Below, in pieces: positions 61,999 to 64,000 of a DNA stretch of 64,000 nt; positions within the stretch are counted from its first letter, which is position 1, and each line of letters starts with the position of its first letter. The notes beneath the pieces were generated by a model. It saw nothing but the letters and a program-made list of their open reading frames with translations, was not told the DNA's origin and ran no database searches. The position numbers and the translations under genes are program-made. This stretch comes from Caldanaerovirga acetigignens (GTDB lineage: Bacteria; Bacillota; Thermosediminibacteria; Thermosediminibacterales; Thermosediminibacteraceae): NCBI RefSeq assembly GCF_900142995.1, contig NZ_FRCR01000006.1, positions 62,001 to 126,000 on the forward strand, written 5' to 3'.

Positions 61999-63281
61999 TA
62001 AAGCTCGTCCTCCGTTTTAACACAATCATTAAAATCCAACTGCCTCAATGGTATGGCTTTTTTGCTCGGGGCACATATCTGTTCATTCTTAGGCTCTATT
62101 TTACGCAAAGTCTTTCCCTTAAGGGCTCTTGAAAAAATTGAAAACATTTTCTTAAAAGTATCTATTTTATTGTTTTTATTTTCTTCTCTTTGCCTGGAGC
62201 TTGCCATATTTTCTTTGTCCGACAGTTCAATTTGCGGTCTTTGAAGAACTTCAGCATTCTTTGAGTTTAAATTTCCCAGGTTCTTTAATATTTCAGCCAA
62301 ATTTTTACTGTCTGTTCTATGTTTTAAAGCTACTCTCACAAGATAAGCTAAATCTTTTACTTCTGGTTTCTTATCTTGTAGTGCACTTAAGATCCAGATT
62401 CCATGCAGTATAGCTTCCAATCCCCTTATGCTTTCTAGTCCATACTTAATGTACATTGATGCTAATGCCGTTTTCAATTCTTCTGGAACCTGAAATTCTG
62501 ATAGCTTCTTTTTTGCTTCAATAAACTTTTTTACTTTTTCTCTTTCCAATTCCAAATTTTCCTTTTGTTGACGGCATTCTAGTATGTCTAGGACAGTTCC
62601 GATACTTTTGGGCTTTTCCACATCGACTACAAAGTCAAATCTATCCGAAAGCTGACGCCGGATATTTTCAAGAGGTCCTGGGTCTTCGTCTGGATTTGAC
62701 GCAGCCCATACGCTCACCTTTATAGGTATTTCTACAGGCGGCAAACCGGCTTCTTCTATTTGGATTCTACCCGGCTTAGTTCCCATAACATCCAGAAGAA
62801 TATCAACAATTTCAGGAGATGTGTCGGCTAGACGATTTATTTCGTCTATAAAAATTACGCCCCGGTGAGCGCGTGGAATAGTACCCAATAGCAATGCCGC
62901 CTGAGGATTATCCTTAGATAAGAGTTTTTCTACATCAATGCTTCCCACTACTGTACCTTTTTTAGCCGAATGTGATATTTCAAGGAAAGGCATATCTATC
63001 AATTCTATACCAATCTTTTCGATTTCTTCTGGAGAAAGGTTTTTGTGATTTGGGCAATAAGGTTCTTTAGGATCGCAATTATATTCACAACCTTTTATTC
63101 GCTCGATTTTAGGGAAAATATTGCGGGAGGCTCTTAAAATAGTAGTTTTTCCTGTACCTCTCAATCCTTCCGCATGAATATGCACTGGCACACCAGTATA
63201 AGTTGAAAGAATTGCAACGTCAATAATTTCAAAAAGACATCTGTTGCCCTCATGTTGCACCAACTGCGAATACCTTTTCAT
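61998..63281 (-). CDS. AAA+ ATPase, magnesium-chelatase ChlI/MoxR-like
   Basis: About 427 residues. Walker A GLRGTGKTT (39-47), Walker B FIDEINRLAD, SVWAASNPDEDPGPL (sensor 1) and RRQLSDRFDF (Arg finger) place it in the ChlI-type AAA+ group. A cysteine-rich insert follows Walker A: C65, C69 and C76 (GCEYNCDPKEPYC), with H79, which could hold a metal. The last 90 residues are charged and low-complexity. ATG 63281 follows AGGAGGG. A terminator lies upstream, so it needs its own promoter. Confidence 0.82.
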   Translation of the reverse strand: MKRYSQLVQHEGNRCLFEIIDVAILSTYTGVPVHIHAEGLRGTGKTTILRASRNIFPKIERIKGCEYNCDPKEPYCPNHKNLSPEEIEKIGIELIDMPFLEISHSAKKGTVVGSIDVEKLLSKDNPQAALLLGTIPRAHRGVIFIDEINRLADTSPEIVDILLDVMGTKPGRIQIEEAGLPPVEIPIKVSVWAASNPDEDPGPLENIRRQLSDRFDFVVDVEKPKSIGTVLDILECRQQKENLELEREKVKKFIEAKKKLSEFQVPEELKTALASMYIKYGLESIRGLEAILHGIWILSALQDKKPEVKDLAYLVRVALKHRTDSKNLAEILKNLGNLNSKNAEVLQRPQIELSDKENMASSRQREENKNNKIDTFKKMFSIFSRALKGKTLRKIEPKNEQICAPSKKAIPLRQLDFNDCVKTEDEL

Positions 63282-63330
63282 TCTTTTTCCCTCCTTACGA
63301 CAATATTTTCCCACAGAAAAAGGTTTTTAA

Positions 63331-63360
63331 TTAAAAAAATAAGGGCCTTTTAAGCCCTTA
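63331..63360 (-). terminator. Intrinsic terminator after secF
   Basis: TAAGGGC (63340-63346) and GCCCTTA (63354-63360) form a 7-base stem with a 7-base loop, followed on the minus strand by TTTTTTTAATTAAAAA. It ends the sec operon. Confidence 0.85.
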
Positions 63361-63382
63361 CTTTAGAAATTATTATAAATTA

Positions 63383-64000
63383 TTATGCACGAGCAACTTT
63401 CTGTTGTCCCCTCAATATGCTCCATATTGGCGTTGCAATAAATATTGTAGAGTAAACACCACTCACTATTCCTACTATAAGCGCGAGGGTAAAATCTTTG
63501 ATTGTTTCACCGCCCAAGAAGTAAAGCGAAATAATAGCAAGAAGCGTTGTCAAAGATGTATTTATAGACCTCGTAAGACATTGAGTGATACTCGTATTGG
63601 CTATATCATCAAACTTGGCTTTTCCCATAATTCTTTGGTTCTCGCGAATGCGGTCGAATATTACTATCGTATCATTTATAGAATATCCAACCACTGTAAG
63701 AATGGCAGCAACAAACGTAATATCAATGGGAATGTAAAATATAGAATAAAAACTAACCATGATTAGCACATCGTGGATAAGGGCACCAATGGCTGCAATT
63801 CCCGATTTAAATTCAAAACGAAATGCAACATAGAGTAACACTCCGCAATTTGCAATCATTAAAGCTATTAGAGCCTGACGCTGCAATTCCTTTCCTATTA
63901 TAGCATCCACCTTTTCCGCACGTATAAGCTGAGCTTTGGACCATCGTTCTTTTATAATTTGGATTAAGCTGTTTTTTTGTTCTAGAGAAAGAACAGGAGT
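63383..64000 (-). CDS. secF: Protein-export membrane protein SecF, N-terminus cut by window edge
   Basis: The frame is open to base 64000; about 205 residues are visible, of a usual 290-310. The end nearest the edge (TPVLSLEQKNSLIQIIKERW) belongs to the periplasmic-type loop. Membrane helices follow, with VVGYSINDTIVIFDRIREN, the SecF motif, and NTSITQCLTRSINTSLTTLLAIISLYFLGG. An apparent start (GTG 63910) is internal and should not be used. SecDF uses proton flow to help late steps of Sec export. secD is expected just outside the window. Confidence 0.94.
   Translation of the reverse strand, partial: TPVLSLEQKNSLIQIIKERWSKAQLIRAEKVDAIIGKELQRQALIALMIANCGVLLYVAFRFEFKSGIAAIGALIHDVLIMVSFYSIFYIPIDITFVAAILTVVGYSINDTIVIFDRIRENQRIMGKAKFDDIANTSITQCLTRSINTSLTTLLAIISLYFLGGETIKDFTLALIVGIVSGVYSTIFIATPIWSILRGQQKVARA

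Noticed and set aside
63383..63910. SecF starting at GTG 63910
   Set aside because: The frame stays open to the window edge and the upstream translation continues as SecF-like loop sequence, so this is an internal codon of a truncated gene.

Overview
This window is a nearly continuous leftward (minus-strand) stretch of core chromosome from a low-GC, endospore-forming, probably anaerobic and thermophilic Firmicute. The evidence is a full spoIIIA operon, spo0A, spoIVB, spoIIM and sigK, AT-rich intergenic DNA with Shine-Dalgarno sites, a CD1247-like protein, type IV pilus genes of the Clostridia kind and, most tellingly, an OLE RNA locus. A member of the Thermoanaerobacterales or Thermosediminibacterales is my inference; no rRNA is present to settle it. 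No transposon, prophage, CRISPR array or tRNA gene was seen.

Layout, left to right: (1) 1-8176, dacF (cut by the left edge), xerD, spoIIM, an endonuclease Q-like PHP protein, nudF, a DUF3866 protein, a MraY-like transferase and a steB-steA pair. (2) 8377-20439, spo0A, spoIVB, recN, argR, nadK, a membrane-tethered nuclease-like protein, tlyA, oapA with the OLE RNA (about 15745-16374), ispA, xseB, xseA, nusB and the DUF2273/AmaP/Asp23 cluster. (3) 20532-25602, spoIIIAA to AH. (4) 25705-27857, a CD1247-like protein, efp and an Xaa-Pro peptidase. (5) 27965-34941, a type IV pilus operon with a ComFB-family protein inside it. (6) 35001-39574, yqeG, sigK, a class B PBP, mltG and queT. (7) 39674-42711, the first long rightward unit: a promoter, a yybP-ykoY (Mn2+) riboswitch with an intrinsic terminator, and a P2A-type cation ATPase. 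(8) 42753-48896, fur, DUF1292, ruvX, an aldo/keto reductase with ferredoxin domain, ireB, alaS, rseC-like and csoR. (9) 48978-52361, 6S RNA, aspS, hisS. (10) 52467-53639, htrA, rightward. (11) 53652-60340, a small HTH-like protein, an MBL hydrolase, dtd, relA, apt and recJ. (12) 60352-64000, a VWA/AAA+ pair and the 3' part of secF.

Sporulation genes cluster in regions 1-3 and 6, and the sequence offers matching promoters: sigma-E-like before spoIIM and spoIIIAA, a sigma-H-like element overlapping an 0A box before spo0A, and a sigma-K-like element before sigK. Three structured RNAs stand out: OLE RNA with its partner oapA, 6S RNA behind aspS, and the manganese riboswitch. The two c-di-GMP-type (MshEN) motifs in PilB plus the ComFB protein in the same operon suggest cyclic-dinucleotide control of the pilus. 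Start-codon use is unusual: about twenty genes have their best ribosome-binding site in front of a TTG. Starts below were chosen from Shine-Dalgarno spacing and family length.
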